Below are positions 21,124 to 33,300 of a DNA stretch of 64,000 nucleotides, piece by piece. Each line of letters starts with the position of its first letter. The stretch's first letter is position 1. Under the pieces are notes generated by a model. The model made no database searches and was not told the origin of the DNA. It saw only the letters and a program-made list of their open reading frames with translations. The stretch comes from Hemileia vastatrix (taxonomy: Eukaryota > Basidiomycota > Pucciniomycetes > Pucciniales > Zaghouaniaceae): positions 24,203,501-24,267,500 of the forward strand of contig JASXTE010000016.1 of NCBI GenBank assembly GCA_030280995.1. Reading direction: 5' to 3'. Made by a program: the position numbers and the translations under genes.

Positions 21124-22264
21124 TGGTAAGGTAAACTCTTACAGTCGCCTTGCTGTAAGCAGAATCCGGAGGAGATATGTGGATTTAGTGGAAAACCCCG
21201 TCCTTCCAATAAAAATAACAAAATGGGAATTCTAAATCACTAAGCTAACCAATCTACTTGAATCTGATTGATAAAAATAATGAAACTCTAAAATAATTAA
21301 CGCTTATTGAGATTTAATGAAAGTGGCTGTTGAGAAAGAAATACTGATAACAACAATTAAGGTGTACCAGTGAAAGATCTGTAAAGATTGACTTTTATGT
21401 TTTTATAATATTTTAAATTTATATGAGACAGCAATAATCAAGTCCCAGCGATGAAGACCTTTCTAAAGATACCCTGTATGAAGTGTGATTTAAATTGTTG
21501 AGTAGTATTTCTAAAATGTTATATATAAAATATAATGTTATAAGGGTATTACAATTTATTTAATTTGTTGAGTAATAAAAAATGAGACTGTGGTGGTTAA
21601 AGATTAAGCTGTATGTTGTGTCCCCCCTCTCAATTTCGAGTTTGAGAAGCGCTTAAGTATTCCTAGTCACGTGCCTAAGTTTTCCCCTCCAGAGCTCTTC
21701 CAGAGTCAATCCGGAGCCCGTACGGAGTCTGTACGGAGTCAAAGCGGAGTCCGTACGGAGTCGAAACGGAGTCCGTACGGAGTCTGTCCGGACTTCCGGA
21801 CTCAATTTAGAACCTTAAAACCATAATAAAAAATCTAGAAAAATTACACATAATAGATCTACTTCCCCTTTACATACCAAACTAATTTTCGTAGTCTGCG
21901 CAGCTCTAATTACCCCGTGAAAATTCATCAAAGTTAAGTAATTTTTGAAAACGTAAATATTCCTATAAAACTTTAAAATTCATTTAAAAATATAAGAAAA
22001 ATAGTAAAAATTCTGGGAAAATTTCCCAAGGTTCTTGAGTGACTCGACTTAATACTTATAAATTTTTTCAGACCGTAAAAAATAAGTTTTCTCCGTAAAA
22101 TAAATTGTTTTTGTGTAGGCATTTGCTCGTGACCAATTTCTTCATATTTAAAACTCCAATAAATTAAATAAAACCCTTTTATAAAAAATAATAACGCCAA
22201 TCTTGCACGCCGTAATAACTCCATTTACCTTCTTAGGTGCCGTACTAAACTTTAGGCTACCACA
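21124..22264 (-). repeat. Element A 5' LTR
   Basis: 1141 bp partner of the LTR at 9064-10225, about 99% identical apart from the GGAGTCCGTAC minisatellite at 21711-21803. Confidence 0.93.
21711..21803. repeat. GGAGTCCGTAC minisatellite inside A 5' LTR
   Basis: 93-bp version of the array at 9651-9765, two ~11-bp units shorter and with units in a different order. Confidence 0.85.
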
Positions 22265-22623
22265 ACGTGGCCAAGGTAATGTTTTTGAAAGGTGTAGAAG
22301 AAACCCTAGTGGTGCACAATTGGGAGGACTTACTTTAACTCCCCAATCTCACCACTCCAAAGCTTTTCTGCATATCTTTCAACAAAGATATATAACCCAT
22401 TTTCCTTTTTAAACTTGATTTAAAATTAATTGTAAATCTTGAAAAAGAAAAAAGACTTGATAAAAAACTTGAAGAATACTTGCAAATAAGAGAAAAATTA
22501 AAAAGAAAGTTGAAAATACACTTGGTATATCACCAAGGGAGCTGAACTACTACAACCTGTGATTTCCTCACATTGGGGAGAGGTTGTAGCACTTGGGTGA
22601 TCATCCTTTATAATTCTAAAAAA
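22265..22623 (-). pseudogene. Element B pol linker, N-terminal part
   Basis: Segment of B upstream of the A insertion. It runs from the heptamer TTTTTTA (22617-22623) at the gag end, through ACC-TCT-CCC-CAA-like sequence and SSAPLVIYQ-like codons, to a first copy of the GSKSKSS / TRVSSTPFKNIT module at 22265-22370. A second copy of that module lies on the other side of A at about 8600-8720, so B carried the duplication seen in C. Confidence 0.75.
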
Positions 22624-24090
22624 GACAGACTCTCTCTAGAGCCTGTGCCACACTCCAAAAATCCTGAGGAGGCACCTACTTCCTTCTCCTACAACAATCC
22701 ATACATAGACACAAGGAAGACAAACCAGGACTGGTTTCCCAACCGTCATCTCCAGGAGATGATAACCTCATGTGAAGCCTTCTTTCATCTTCACCAGTTA
22801 ACTCCAAACTAATCCCCACATCAATTTTATAGCCAATTCATTCCTGGAAATCCATCAAGAATGGCCTGCCTAAAACTGCTTTTACATTACCTTTAGAAAT
22901 GTAAAAATGAGCCTTTCCAGAGGCTCCACCAACATCCAACTTAACAAATTCGGAGGTTCCCATCAACTCCATTACATGACCACCTATACCTCGTAAGTTT
23001 CCCCTAATTCCAGTTTTGATGGGGAGGCCCAAATGAGTTGCCTCAAACAAAGAAATCAGGTTAATCTGAGAAGATGAGTCCACCAATTCCCTAGCCTCCC
23101 TGCCATTCAGGGTGACATTGAAATATCTTGGAGGTGCAGAAAAATGCATTTCCAACCCCTCTCCAAAATTCTCCGCAGAATCACATATGTATTCCACTTC
23201 TCCAGAAGAAACCCTCCTCCTGGTCAACAACTTTTTCTATCTATCAGCCAACCCAGGACTGATAGCATATAACTCCCCATAAGTGAGAGAAAACTGACCC
23301 TGATTCATCCTATCAAAAACAGAGTCCATAACATTAAATTGGCCAGAGACTACTGGCCTCTCAAAATGTGCCCTTGGCTTCACTACCTTGGTCCTAGAAT
23401 TTTCCTGAGGTTCAGAACCACCAACAGATTTTGAATCTACAGGAATTAAACCAGATCCCTCACCAGAACCTCTGACCCCAGCAGGCCTTCAAAATGAAGC
23501 CAACAGAACCTCCTCTTCAGAGTCAGAGTCCACATCCATAGGCATTGGCTCACCATTAAGGTCCAATACTCCAAAACTAGGGGGGCCCATATTTTCAGTC
23601 CCCTTCTGCATCTTATACAGCTCCTCTTTGCTGTAATTCTTCCTAGCTGCACCCAGCTTAGGATCCACCTTTGATGCCTTAGGTTTTTGAGGGGCCTGAG
23701 AACTGCTCTTAGGCCTTCCCAACTTGCCTGCCTCTACGTCATAAACACCAGCCAAGCACTCACCACTTGACTGTCCTCCGCAAGAATACAATTCTAGTCA
23801 ACCAAAGGAAGTAGAAAAGGAAACTTTATTCACTTCCTTCCCTTTCCCCTTTCTATATTCATCTTGCTTAGTAAAGGAATTCCCCTGATCATGAATCTCC
23901 TCAAATCTTGGCCTCCACTGATTGAGACCAGCCCTTCTCCTGACCATGTCCACAGGAGCCTTCCCCTCACTGGGCTTGAAAAACTGACTATCAGGGAGCT
24001 TGAATACCCTGCCATCAAATTATACTTTGCCCTCTGACACATCTCTGTTCAGGGCCCAACAGTCATTGGACTTATGTCCTCTCCTTCTGC
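22611..24090 (-). pseudogene. Element B gag C-terminus and protease, decayed
   Basis: Contains the end of the CCHC region (SNDCWAL at the right edge), an acidic KEEELYKMQKG linker (YSKEELYKMQKGTENMGPP), LTRRRVSSGEVEYIC, and a retropepsin where DSG reads DSS (LVDSSSQINLIS), losing the catalytic glycine. Then come VLGRPFLMDFQE and a stop and frameshift before the C-terminus. The frame breaks near 22838, 23240, 23490 and 23800. The reading resumes at 28008 across element F. Confidence 0.82.
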
Positions 24091-25021
24091 TGTAGACAAT
24101 CCTATAGTACTAGCTATAGTCCTTGACCAAGGGAGTTGAAGAAAAACCAGAAAGAATAAACCCTGTCCCTTTAGAAAAACAAGTGAGATTTACCTGTTAC
24201 ACAAAAATGGAGATCTGTTTGCTAGACCCTCTAATTAAACACTCTTGACCCCTTTAAAAGTGAAGATCATAGTACCAGACAGACTACCAGAAAGAGTTGA
24301 AATGAACAGTAATATATTACAACAAAACACAAGCCAATGAGACAGTGAGGAAAAGAGAGGTGATGAAATAAAGAGATAAGATGATTCCCCTAAAAATCTT
24401 CCCACACACTCATCATACAGCCAGTGCACAGACCACCCTGACCAATTCACCACCCAAAATCCAGCTTTCCCAGCCTTTTTCATTCATAAAAGTACATTTT
24501 AGCGCCTTCCCAGCGCCCAGGCGGGAACACCGCTTCAAGGAGGGATGTTGCTTAGGGGCAGGAAGGCTGCTTGGGGGCAGGCGGGCCGTTTCTAGGCCCT
24601 AAAACACCCATACGACCCATAAAGCCCCTAAAAACCCTAAAAAACCATAACTTCACTAATAAACAAGATAAACACTCATAAGACATACCAAAATGAAAAG
24701 AAAATAAATTAAAATAAGCTGAGACATAATAAGTGACCCTAGCTTAAGCCTACATAAGCACCATTAAACAATAAACTTCTGATAAATACCAATAACAACA
24801 CCATAACTACCCTATAAAACAAGGTAACCACCCATAAGGAATACCAAAATGAAGAGAAAAGAAAGGAAATTAAGCTGAGATATAATAAGTGACCCTAGCT
24901 TAAGCCTCCATAAACACTACTAACTATCTCCTAAAGATGAAAAAATGCACTAATAACACCCTACATACCAAATACCCCCAAATATGCATTCCAAAGGCCT
25001 ACCCAGTTTTGGATCACCACA
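24091..25021 (-). repeat. Element F 3' LTR
   Basis: 931 bp, plus-strand TGTAGACAATCC ... GGATCACCACA, followed by polypurine-type TCCTCCCTGCAAT. Confidence 0.85.
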
Positions 25022-25349
25022 TCCTCCCTGCAATCAAGAATTTCCCCATTCTTCCTCTTCCAAAAACCATGTTCAAAAGCCTCTGCAGAATCTTTACAAA
25101 CAGCCCATTTCTTTCTTCCACCAGATCTTATTCCATCCTAAGTTAACTTCTGAGCCAGCAATCCAAGCTTCTTCTTTAAAACTTCTCTTGCACCATGCCT
25201 TTAAATTAAATTTATCTCTGTGAAAGGAATCTCTTTCTTCTGTTCCTGAATTCCAAATCTGGATGTACCAGCTTCAAAAAATGAAAAGTGATATCCAGTT
25301 GACAAGTCTTCCTGACTATAACCTTCTACCAGCATAAAATTTTCCTCAT

Positions 25350-26270
25350 TTTACAGTCTTGGGGGACTCACAACCCTCAGTTTAAAATCTTGGGGGACTA
25401 ACAGCCCTCAGTTTAAAGTCTTGGAGGACTAAAAGCCCTCAGTTTATAGTCTTCGGGGACTCCAAAAATCCTCAGTTTATAGTCTTGGGGGACTGCAAAA
25501 ACCTGAATCACAGAACCAAGAATCAGAGATCAACCAGAAAAAGATTTAGAGAAGTAACTAACTTTCTGGTGTAATTATGAATAGAGCTTCCAGCCCATCA
25601 ATTACCCCCAAACTTGCCTTTGCTAAATTCAGAGGCTCCCCCTGTGGATACACTCTGCCAATCTTTCAAACCAACTCCAACAACAAAACTCATTCCTCAG
25701 TTTATAGTCTTGGGGGACTACACCATCAACAATCCTCAGTTTAAAGTCTTAGGGGACTAAAACAGTGTTCAGTTTAAAGTCTTGATGGACTAATTCTTGA
25801 CAAAATCTTGAAACCAGCCAGTTTAAAGTCTTGGAGGACTACTAGATCCACATTAGTAAAATTAAATTCTTGAATAAATCTTTAACAATCAGCCAGTTTT
25901 AAGTCTTGGAGGACTAACAGAATTTTCAGTTTAAAGTCTTGATGGACTGCCCCATTTTCAGATTAAAGTCTTGATGGACTGGTTTCCAGTTTAAAGTCTT
26001 GAGGGACTTACAACCCTCAGTTTAAAGTCTTGGGGGAATAACAGCCCTCAGTTTAAAGTCTTGGGGGACTAACAGCCCTCAGTTTATAGTCTTGGGGGAC
26101 TTCAAAAATCCTGAGTTTATAGTCTTGGGGGACTTACCATCAAAAAATCTTGAGCCCATAATTAAAAGATCAGTTTAAAGTCATGAAGGACTTTCCAGAA
26201 AAAAATCTTGAAGATATATCCCATAATTAAAAAAAATTCAGCTTGAAGTCTTTAAGGACCTTCCAGAAAA
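25350..26270 (-). repeat. Array of CAGTTTAAAGTC...GGACT modules (element F)
   Basis: About 19 copies, the tightest with a ~32-bp period (25378, 25408, 25440, 25473; 26017, 26049, 26081, 26111). Each ends in GGGGGACT, GGAGGACT or GATGGACT. Confidence 0.85.
25568..25608 (-). other. Conserved hairpin HP2 (element F, copy 1)
   Basis: Arms GGTGTAATT and AATTACCCC around AGAGCTTCCAGCCCATC; keeps the AATT form of the stem seen in A. Confidence 0.65.
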
Positions 26271-26649
26271 AATCTTGAAGATATAGCCCATAAATCCCCA
26301 AACCAAAAACCATCAAAGCCAAAACATTCAAACTTCTTTAACAAAAAAACAAGATAAAATGGTATCCCCCAGCCAATTGATGAGATGATCCCCTGATACC
26401 TACCCACATCCAAGTTCACCTTGATGTGCTCATACCTAAAAAAAATTTAACTTTTTTATTTTTATTTTGACTCCTCCTCTTCCACCAAAAACATTGCCAG
26501 AGCCCTATCTTGAGCCTTTGAAAAAACATAGCCTCCATAAAAATTTAAAAGAAAAAAAAAGAGACAAAAAATAATAATCTTAAATCCACCACTTTCACAG
26601 CCAACACCCTAAAACCACATAGCAAAGCCAGCTCCAGGTCAACAGAAAA

Positions 26650-26705
26650 GATCACTGGGTGGGCTCCCTCCAATAAGTAAAAATGATTGGAGACCACCAG
26701 TGATC
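26650..26705 (-). other. Conserved hairpin HP1 (element F)
   Basis: Best-preserved copy: arms GATCACTGGGTGG and CCACCAGTGATC, inner CCAAT / ATTGG, loop AAGTAAAAATG. Confidence 0.75.
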
Positions 26706-26836
26706 CGCCGCCACTCCAAGGAAATAAAGAAGCCAGTCCATAGCCAGTTTAAAGTCATAGTGGACTAAAGCCTGAATAACAAAAACCAGAACTAGGATTC
26801 AACTAGGACTAACTAAATAATTGAAACAGACATTAT

Positions 26837-26878
26837 GGGGTAACTGTTTTACAGAGCAGCCAGCTCATCAGTTACCCC
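26837..26878 (-). other. Conserved hairpin HP2 (element F, copy 2)
   Basis: Arms GGGGTAACTG and CAGTTACCCC, fully paired; GAGCAGCCAGCTC in the loop can form its own short stem. Confidence 0.75.
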
Positions 26879-27129
26879 CACACTTGCCAAAATAAAATCT
26901 AGAAGCCCCCCCTGGGTACCTTCTAACAAAAACACAACATCCAACACAAAAACCAAAACCAATAATCGTGAAGATTCCGGCACTTGAAGACCAAAAGAGT
27001 TTCCAGTTTAAAGTCATGTTAGACTAAAAACCTGTTAAAGAAAAAAAACCAATACTAGAATTCAACAAAATTAAGAGAAGGGGTTGGAAACAGACAATCT
27101 GGGGTAACTGTTGATTGAGAAGCCAGCCC

Positions 27130-28007
27130 ATAGGCGTTGACTGAGGGAGTTGGAGAAAAAACAGAAAGAATAACCCCTGTCCCTTTAGAAAAACAAGTGA
27201 GATTTACCTGTTGCAGCAAATTGGAGATCTGTTTGCTAGACCCTCTAATTAAACACTCTTGACCCCTTTAAAAGTGAAGATAATAGTACCAGACAGACTA
27301 CCAGATAGAGTTGAAATGAACAGTAATATATTCCAAAAAAACACAAGCCAATGAGACAGTGAGGAAAAGAGAGGCAATGAGATAAAGAAATAAGATGATT
27401 CCCCTAAAAATCTTCCCACACACGCATCATACAGCCAGTGCACAGACCACCCTGACCAATTCCCCACCCAAAATCCAGCTTTCCAAGCCTTTTTCATGCA
27501 TAAAAGTGCATTTTAGCGCCTCCCCAGAGCCCAGGCGGGCACACATCTTCAAGGCGGGATGCTGCTTAGGGGCAGGCAGGCTGCTTCTAGGCCCTAAAAT
27601 ACCCATACAACCCATACAACCCCTAAAAACCCATAACTTTACTAATATACAAGATAAACACAAATAAGACATACCAAAATGAAAGGAAAATAAAGGAAAA
27701 TAAGCTGAGACATAATAAGTGACCCTATCTAAAGCCTACATAAGCACCATTAAACAATAAACTTCCGATAAATACCAATAATAACACCATAACTACCCTA
27801 TAAAACAAGGTAACCACCCATAAGCGATACCAAAATGAAGAGAAAAGAAAGGACATTAAGCTGAGAGAAAATAAGTGACCCTAGCTTAAGCCTCCATAAA
27901 CACTACTAACTATCTCCTAAAGATGAAAAAATCCACTAATAACACCCTACATACCAAATACCCCCAAATATGCACTCCAAAGGCCTACCCAGGTTTGAAT
28001 TACCACA
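27130..28007 (-). repeat. Element F 5' LTR, outer end missing
   Basis: 878 bp, matching 24130-25021; the first ~39 bp and the primer-binding site are deleted at the fusion with 3' UTR sequence. Confidence 0.83.
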
Positions 28008-28907
28008 CCTCAAAAAGAGCAAAGCAAAGAGTCACTCCTACCAGCCCGCCTATCAAATTCCCTGGGCTGTGGAGGTGCCTTATTGGCCTTCTTTGCCTCC
28101 TGCACAAAAATATGAAGTGGTATTGTCAGATCAGCCAACTGTTCCACCACTGGATCCCTCTCCTGTTTGGGAACCTTCACAATATTCTTCTCTTCCCTCT
28201 CTACCTTACTCTCCTCTTCATCCAAAGCCTCACTGACTTTTCTGACATATTTGGGGCACCCTTCTTGGTAGGTGTCCACCACCAATAGCTTCAGATGGCC
28301 CCAACTGCCTCCTTCACCTTGTCAAAGGCAGGCAGCTTTTGATCCCCACTAGAGAGAGTCTTTATCAAGTCTTCCCTTGAAATCTTTTTTAATACATCCA
28401 TCCTGACATCTCTAGCCAGGGAGGACCAAAAAACATCTTTGGCAGCATTTTCATGGCCAGCTCCTCCACTTCTACCAAGTATTCCACCACAGGATCAAAC
28501 TGTAGCAGAAACTTCCTGTAAATGTGTAAGTTACCAACACTTCCATAAGACTTCCACTCACTGAAAACCTTATTCAGATCCACCATAGTGAACCTGATGC
28601 AACATCTATCTACCATTTCCCTACACAATAACTTCCAATCTCTCTTCTTGTAGCCAGACATGGCCACAACCTCCTTCTCCACCACCCTATCTCCAATGAA
28701 GAAGATGATTTGCTTCACCATATCCAGGTAGGAAGCACCGTCAACACCAGCTACAGTTTCATACTTCTCTAGAAACTACTTAACATCATCATCATTAAAC
28801 TTGGTACCATCCCAAGTTTTGATCCTAAAACATTTCCTAACCATCACAGCAGGCGGACCTTCCCCCCCACTGACATTCATCACAGGAATTGCAGATCCAG
28901 AAGCCAT
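28008..28907 (-). pseudogene. Element B gag N-terminus, decayed
   Basis: Starts at an ATG (28907) as MASGSAIPVMNVSGG, runs into a TAG where A has Trp (VKWF), then continues GASYLDMVKQIIFFIGDRVVEKEV and MVDRCCIRFTMVDLNKV. Frame changes follow near 28460 and 28290. QEGCPKYVRKVSEALDEEE and QERDPVVEQLADL lead to RRAGRSD at the F insertion. This is the capsid-like half of gag. Element C has a stop at the same Trp codon, but as TGA instead of TAG. Confidence 0.8.
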
Positions 28908-28980
28908 CCTACCAGAAAAAAACACCAAAAAGAGCCAATTACATGCAAAAAATAATCCAAAGAACTAACAGATCCGTATA

Positions 28981-28997
28981 CCCCATGTTGGGCACCA
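28981..28997 (-). other. Element B primer-binding site
   Basis: Element-sense TGGTGCCCAACATGGGG, five bases inside the 5' LTR; differs from A at two positions. Confidence 0.8.
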
Positions 28998-29001
28998 GAA
29001 A

Positions 29002-30087
29002 TGTAGACAATCCTATAGTAATATCTATAGGCCTTGACCAAGGGAGTTAAAGTAAAACCAGAAAGAAAAACCCCTGTACCTTTAGAAAAACAAGTAAGAT
29101 TTACCTGTTACAGTAAATTGGTTCCTGTTACCAAAAGCCCCTTTTCCAAACACACTTGACTGCTGATCATTCTAGAAAGTAGTCTCCAGACAGACTACCA
29201 AACCAAAGAACTGAAATGTAGACAAACGTCCACACCAGAGAAAGCAATCATACTTGATGTAGGTTACAAATCCACACCAGAGACAGCAATAATACTTGCT
29301 ATAGCTTGCAAGACTATAACAGAGAAAACAGTTGCTAAGTTAAGTTAAATGAACTCACTTGCAACAAACACAGCCTAATTGTGGCCAGAAAATAGTGAAA
29401 ACTGAGTGAGGAACAAAGATATCACTTCCGGATGGTTGTATGATAATTAAAGTTGCCCCAAACTGTCTTAATCACTATATACACACAGACTACTAATCAA
29501 GAGCCCATGCACACCTGCAAATCCGGCATTCCTGATCACCAATTTGCATAAAACCTCCCTAGAAGCGCTTCCAGACCTCTAGCATTGAGATGGGTGGTCC
29601 ACCTGGCACTGGGAAGCCCGCCTGAGGCAGCCTGACCACCCTGAAGCCAGAAAACCACCAAAAACACCCAAACTACTTGGAAAATTCACCTACAACTACT
29701 AAAAACCTTAAAACACATAATTACACTACAACGAAATTGTGACAGGAATTATAGAGAAAATTCTGCTCTTTCCAATGGTACTAAGCACTAAACCCTAAGA
29801 CTTAAGGTTAGCCCATAAAACACAAAAAACAAAATTCAACAGAAATCTTTTATAAATGAAAAGTGAGAAATTATCCCCCAAATACTTATGCTATGAAAAA
29901 TGTCCACAAGACATAAAATATTGAAAAAACCAGGGCTATCCAATGGTAGCATCCAGATCCCCGTAGTCCCAATATTTGCTGCATAATTCCAGAAAAATAC
30001 CCAATTATTTGAACAATGCCATTTAAGGCATACCAAAATACCACCAAATAAACCAACAAAGGGTTCCGCCAATGTTGGAAGACCACA
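29002..30087 (-). repeat. Element B 5' LTR
   Basis: 1086 bp, element-sense TGTGGTCTTCC ... GGATTGTCTACA. It is most similar to the E LTR at 35632-36722. It transcribes leftward, away from the satellite at 30366. Confidence 0.88.
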
Positions 30088-30365
30088 ACGTAAGCAATTA
30101 TGGGTTTATTAAAGCCAAGGCACAAAAATAGCATTATTTCTGAGTCTCAAGCAGCTTGACATATATCAAAAATGATGGTAGATTTGCCTTTATTCTGAAA
30201 GTAGTCAACATATATGAAAATGAAAAAATAAAACAAAAGTTTAAGAATTGAATTTTTGATTATTTGACAAATATAAATAACTCTGAAAATACAGGTATTT
30301 TATAAACCAAATCAAGGAAATAAGAATGACCCACACAGGAACTGCTCAAATAATCATTGGTAGGC
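30088..30365. other. AT-rich spacer, nothing recognised
   Basis: 278 bp of AT-rich single-copy-looking sequence between the B LTR and the inverted-site array. Confidence 0.5.
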
Positions 30366-33300
30366 AGGACACTTGAGGTAACATGCATGCCATGAGGTAT
30401 TTTAATAGTCTTGGAATTTGATTTTTGGTTATCCATAAAAGAGAAGTTGTCCCAGACTTGGTCAAAAGTGTCCTCCTGAACAATGGTCTGACACTCAGAA
30501 GGACACTTGGATAGTGCATATCATCTATGTGTCATGCCTATTTAAGTGCATGTTGTATTCATTATCAAAGTGTTCTTCTGAGCATCAGACTGTTGTTCAG
30601 AGGGACACTTTGAGTAATGCATAAAAAAAAGTCCAGAAGCTCTTTCTTATAAGCTTAATTTGTGACTTTTGGTTACCCATACAAGTTAATTTGTCCCAGA
30701 ATTGATCAAAATTGTCCTTCTGAACAACAGTCCATCACTCAGAAGTACATCTTGAAAATGCATATCAAACATGTATTATGTCTATTTAAGTACATGTTGT
30801 ATTCATTATCAAAGTGTCCTTCTGAGAATTGGAAAATTTCTCAGGAGGACATTTATGACTGATTCTGGGTCAACTTCACATTTATGGCTCACCAAAAATC
30901 GAATACCAAGACCTTTAGAATACCTCATGGCATACAGATCACCTCAAGTGTCCTTCTGAACAACAGTCCGATGCTCAGAAGGACAATTTGATAGTGCATA
31001 TCATCTATGTGGTATGTCTGTATAAGTGCATGTTGGATTCATTATAAAACTGTCCTTCTAAGAATTAGAAAGTTTTTCAGAAGGACACTTTTGATCAATT
31101 CTGGGACAAATGCACTTGATGTGTATCTAAAAATCAAAAAGTAATCTTATTAGAAGAGATTTAGGACTCTTTTTATGCAGTACTGAAAGTGTCCTCCTGA
31201 ACGATGGTCCAATGCTCAGAAGGACACTTTGATAATGCATATAATCAATGAGGTATTTCTTTATAAGTGAATTTTTTATTCATTATCAAAATGTCCCTAT
31301 GATCATCAGACTGTTATTCAGAAGGACAATTTTGATCAGTTCTGGGGCAACTTAACTTTTATAGCTCACCAAAAATCAAATATCAAGACCATTAAAATAC
31401 CTCATGGAATACAGATCACCTCAAGTGTCCTCCTGAACAATAGTCAGATTCTCAGAAGGACAATTTGATAATGTATATAAAAATGTAATATATCTATACA
31501 AGTGCATGTTGTATTCACTCTCAAAGTGTCCTTCTGATCATTGGACAATTTTTCAGAAGGACACTTTTGATTAATTCTGGGACAAACTAACTTGTATGGG
31601 TAATCAAAAGTTAAAAAGTAAGCTTATAAGAAGGAGCTTCTGGCCTTTTTTTATGCCTTATCAGAGTATCCTTCTGAACAATGGTCCCAAGCTCAGAAAG
31701 ACACTTTGATAATGAATAAAACATGCACTTATACAGAAATAATACAAAGTTGATATGCACTATCAAAGTGTCCTTCTGAAAATTGGGCCTTTGCTCAGGA
31801 GAGCACTTTTGATGAATTTTAAGACAAATTCACATTTATGGCTAAAAAAATCAAAAGGTAAGCTTTTTAGAAGAGCCTTAGGCCTTTTTTTATGCACTAT
31901 CAAAGTGTCCTTCTGAACAACGGTCTGACACTCAGAAGGACACTTTGATAACGAATACAACATGCACTTATACATATTTATTAAATTTTAATATGCTTTA
32001 TCAAAGTGTCCTTCTGAGCCTCAGACAGTTGTTCAGGAGGACACTTGAGGTAATCTGTATTCCATGAGGTCTTCTATTGGTCTTGGTATTGAATTTTTGG
32101 TGAGCCATAAAAGTGAAGTTGTCCAAGATTTGGTCAAAAGTGTCTTCTGGAAAATGGTCCAATGCTCACAAGGACACTTTGAAAATGAATACAACATGCA
32201 CTTTTACAGACATACCACTAAGATTATATGAATTATCAAAGTGTCCTTCTGAGTGTCGTTCTGTTGTTCAGAAGGACACTTTTGACCAAGTCTGTGACAA
32301 CTTCACTTTTATGGCTAATCAAAAATCAATATTTAAGCTTATAAGAAGGAGCTTCCATCCCTCTTTTTATGCAGTACTCACATTATCCACTTGAACATCA
32401 TTTCAATTTTAAGGTATACATTTTGAAAATAAATTCTGGATGTAATTGTATTCATAAAATGCTGGATAAGTGTTTTTTTTATTTTAAGTGAGATGCTCAA
32501 ATTTGGTTCAAAATCTCCTCCTGAAAAATGGTCTAATGCTCAGAAGGAAACTTTGATAGTGCATATCATCTATGTGGTATGTCTGTATAAGTACATGTTG
32601 TATTCATTATCAAAGTGTCCTTATGAGAGTCATACTGTTGTTCAGAAGGACACTTTTGATCAATTCTGGAAAAATCCACTTGTATGGGTATTCAAAAATC
32701 AAAAAGTAAGCTTATAAGAATAGCTTCAGGCCTCTTTTTATGCAGTACTCAAAGTGTCCTTCTGAAAAACAGTCTGAAACTCAGAAGGACACTTTGATAG
32801 TGCATATCATCTATGTGGTATGTCTGCATAAGTGCATGTTGTATTCATTTTCAAAGTGTCCTTCTCAGCTTCAAAAAATTGTTCAGAAAGACACTTTGAG
32901 AACTGCATCAAAAGAGGCCTGAAGCTATTCTTATAAGCTTATTTTTTGATTTTTGGATACCCATCAAAGTAAATTTTTCCCAGAATTGATGAAAAGTGTC
33001 CTTCTGAACAACAGTCCCACGCTCAGAAGGACACATTGATAATGAATTCAACATGCACTTGTATAGAGATAATACATGTTTGATATTCAATATCAAGATG
33101 TCCTTCTGAGCATCAGACTTGTGTTCAGAAGGACACTTTTGACCAAGTCTGGGAAAACTTCAATTTTATGGCTCACCAAAAATCCAATACCAAAACCGTT
33201 AAAATACCTCATGGCATACATATCACCTCAAGTGTCCACCTGAAAAATGGTCTGATGCTCAGAAGGACACTTTGATAATGCATAAAATCTATGTGGTATG

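Larger units (their letters stand above)
9062..22264 (-). mobile_element. Element A: young, nearly complete Ty3/gypsy LTR retrotransposon
   Basis: About 13.2 kb between LTRs at 9064-10225 and 21124-22264. A TGGCGCCCAACGTGGGG primer-binding site abuts the 5' LTR (right end) and a GGAGGGAGGA polypurine tract abuts the 3' LTR (left end). It contains a gag-protease ORF, a pol ORF and a 3.7-kb 3' region with an opposite-strand gene. The LTRs differ by only about eight substitutions outside a minisatellite. It lies inside element B's pol linker: the flanks read CCAATGCTCACAG on the left and GGCCAAGGTAATG on the right, as in intact copies. The 4 bp next to the LTRs are ACAT and ACGT, an imperfect target duplication. 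Confidence 0.93.
25022..27129 (-). other. Element F interior: 3' UTR with hairpin-module array
   Basis: Holds about 21 CAGTTTAAAGTC...GGACT modules, clustered at 25350-25510 and 25690-26260 with single copies near 26744 and 27004. It also has HP2 hairpins at 25568-25608 and 26837-26878, half of one at 27111-27120, HP1 at 26650-26705, and the CCAATTGATGAG block at 26360-26430. No protein-coding frame. Confidence 0.8.
24091..28007 (-). mobile_element. Element F: internally deleted LTR element inserted in B gag
   Basis: Two LTRs (24091-25021 and 27130-28007) enclose only 3' UTR-type sequence. No gag, pol or primer-binding site remains. It splits B's zinc-knuckle codons: CWALN..., SNDC to the left and RRAGRSD to the right. 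The termini TGTGGTGATCC and GGATTGTCTACA place it near lineage 2. The right LTR lacks its outer ~39 bp and is fused to the 3' UTR at 27130, so one deletion removed everything from the 5' LTR edge into the 3' UTR. Confidence 0.83.
4141..30087 (-). mobile_element. Element B: old Ty3/gypsy LTR retrotransposon, split by elements A and F
   Basis: Minus-strand element with 5' LTR 29002-30087, primer-binding site 28981-28997, gag N-terminus 28008-28907, gag C-terminus and protease 22611-24090, pol linker start 22265-22623, the rest of pol 5206-9061, and a 3' UTR 4141-5205. Collinearity of these blocks with element C shows that one element was opened twice, by F at 24091-28007 and by A at 9062-22264. 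No 3' LTR is found at the left end. Multiple stops and frameshifts mark it as older than A. It shares the lineage-2 LTR with E, C and the solo LTR. Confidence 0.85.

Noticed and set aside
9058..22268. Perfect target-site duplication for element A
   Set aside because: The flanks read ACAT and ACGT; the best match is 4 bp with one mismatch, so only an imperfect duplication can be claimed.
25074..25141. Possible antisense ORF beside the F 3' LTR (MFKSLCRIF...)
   Set aside because: Only about 22 codons, no cysteine pattern and no splice continuation; not comparable to the A antisense gene.
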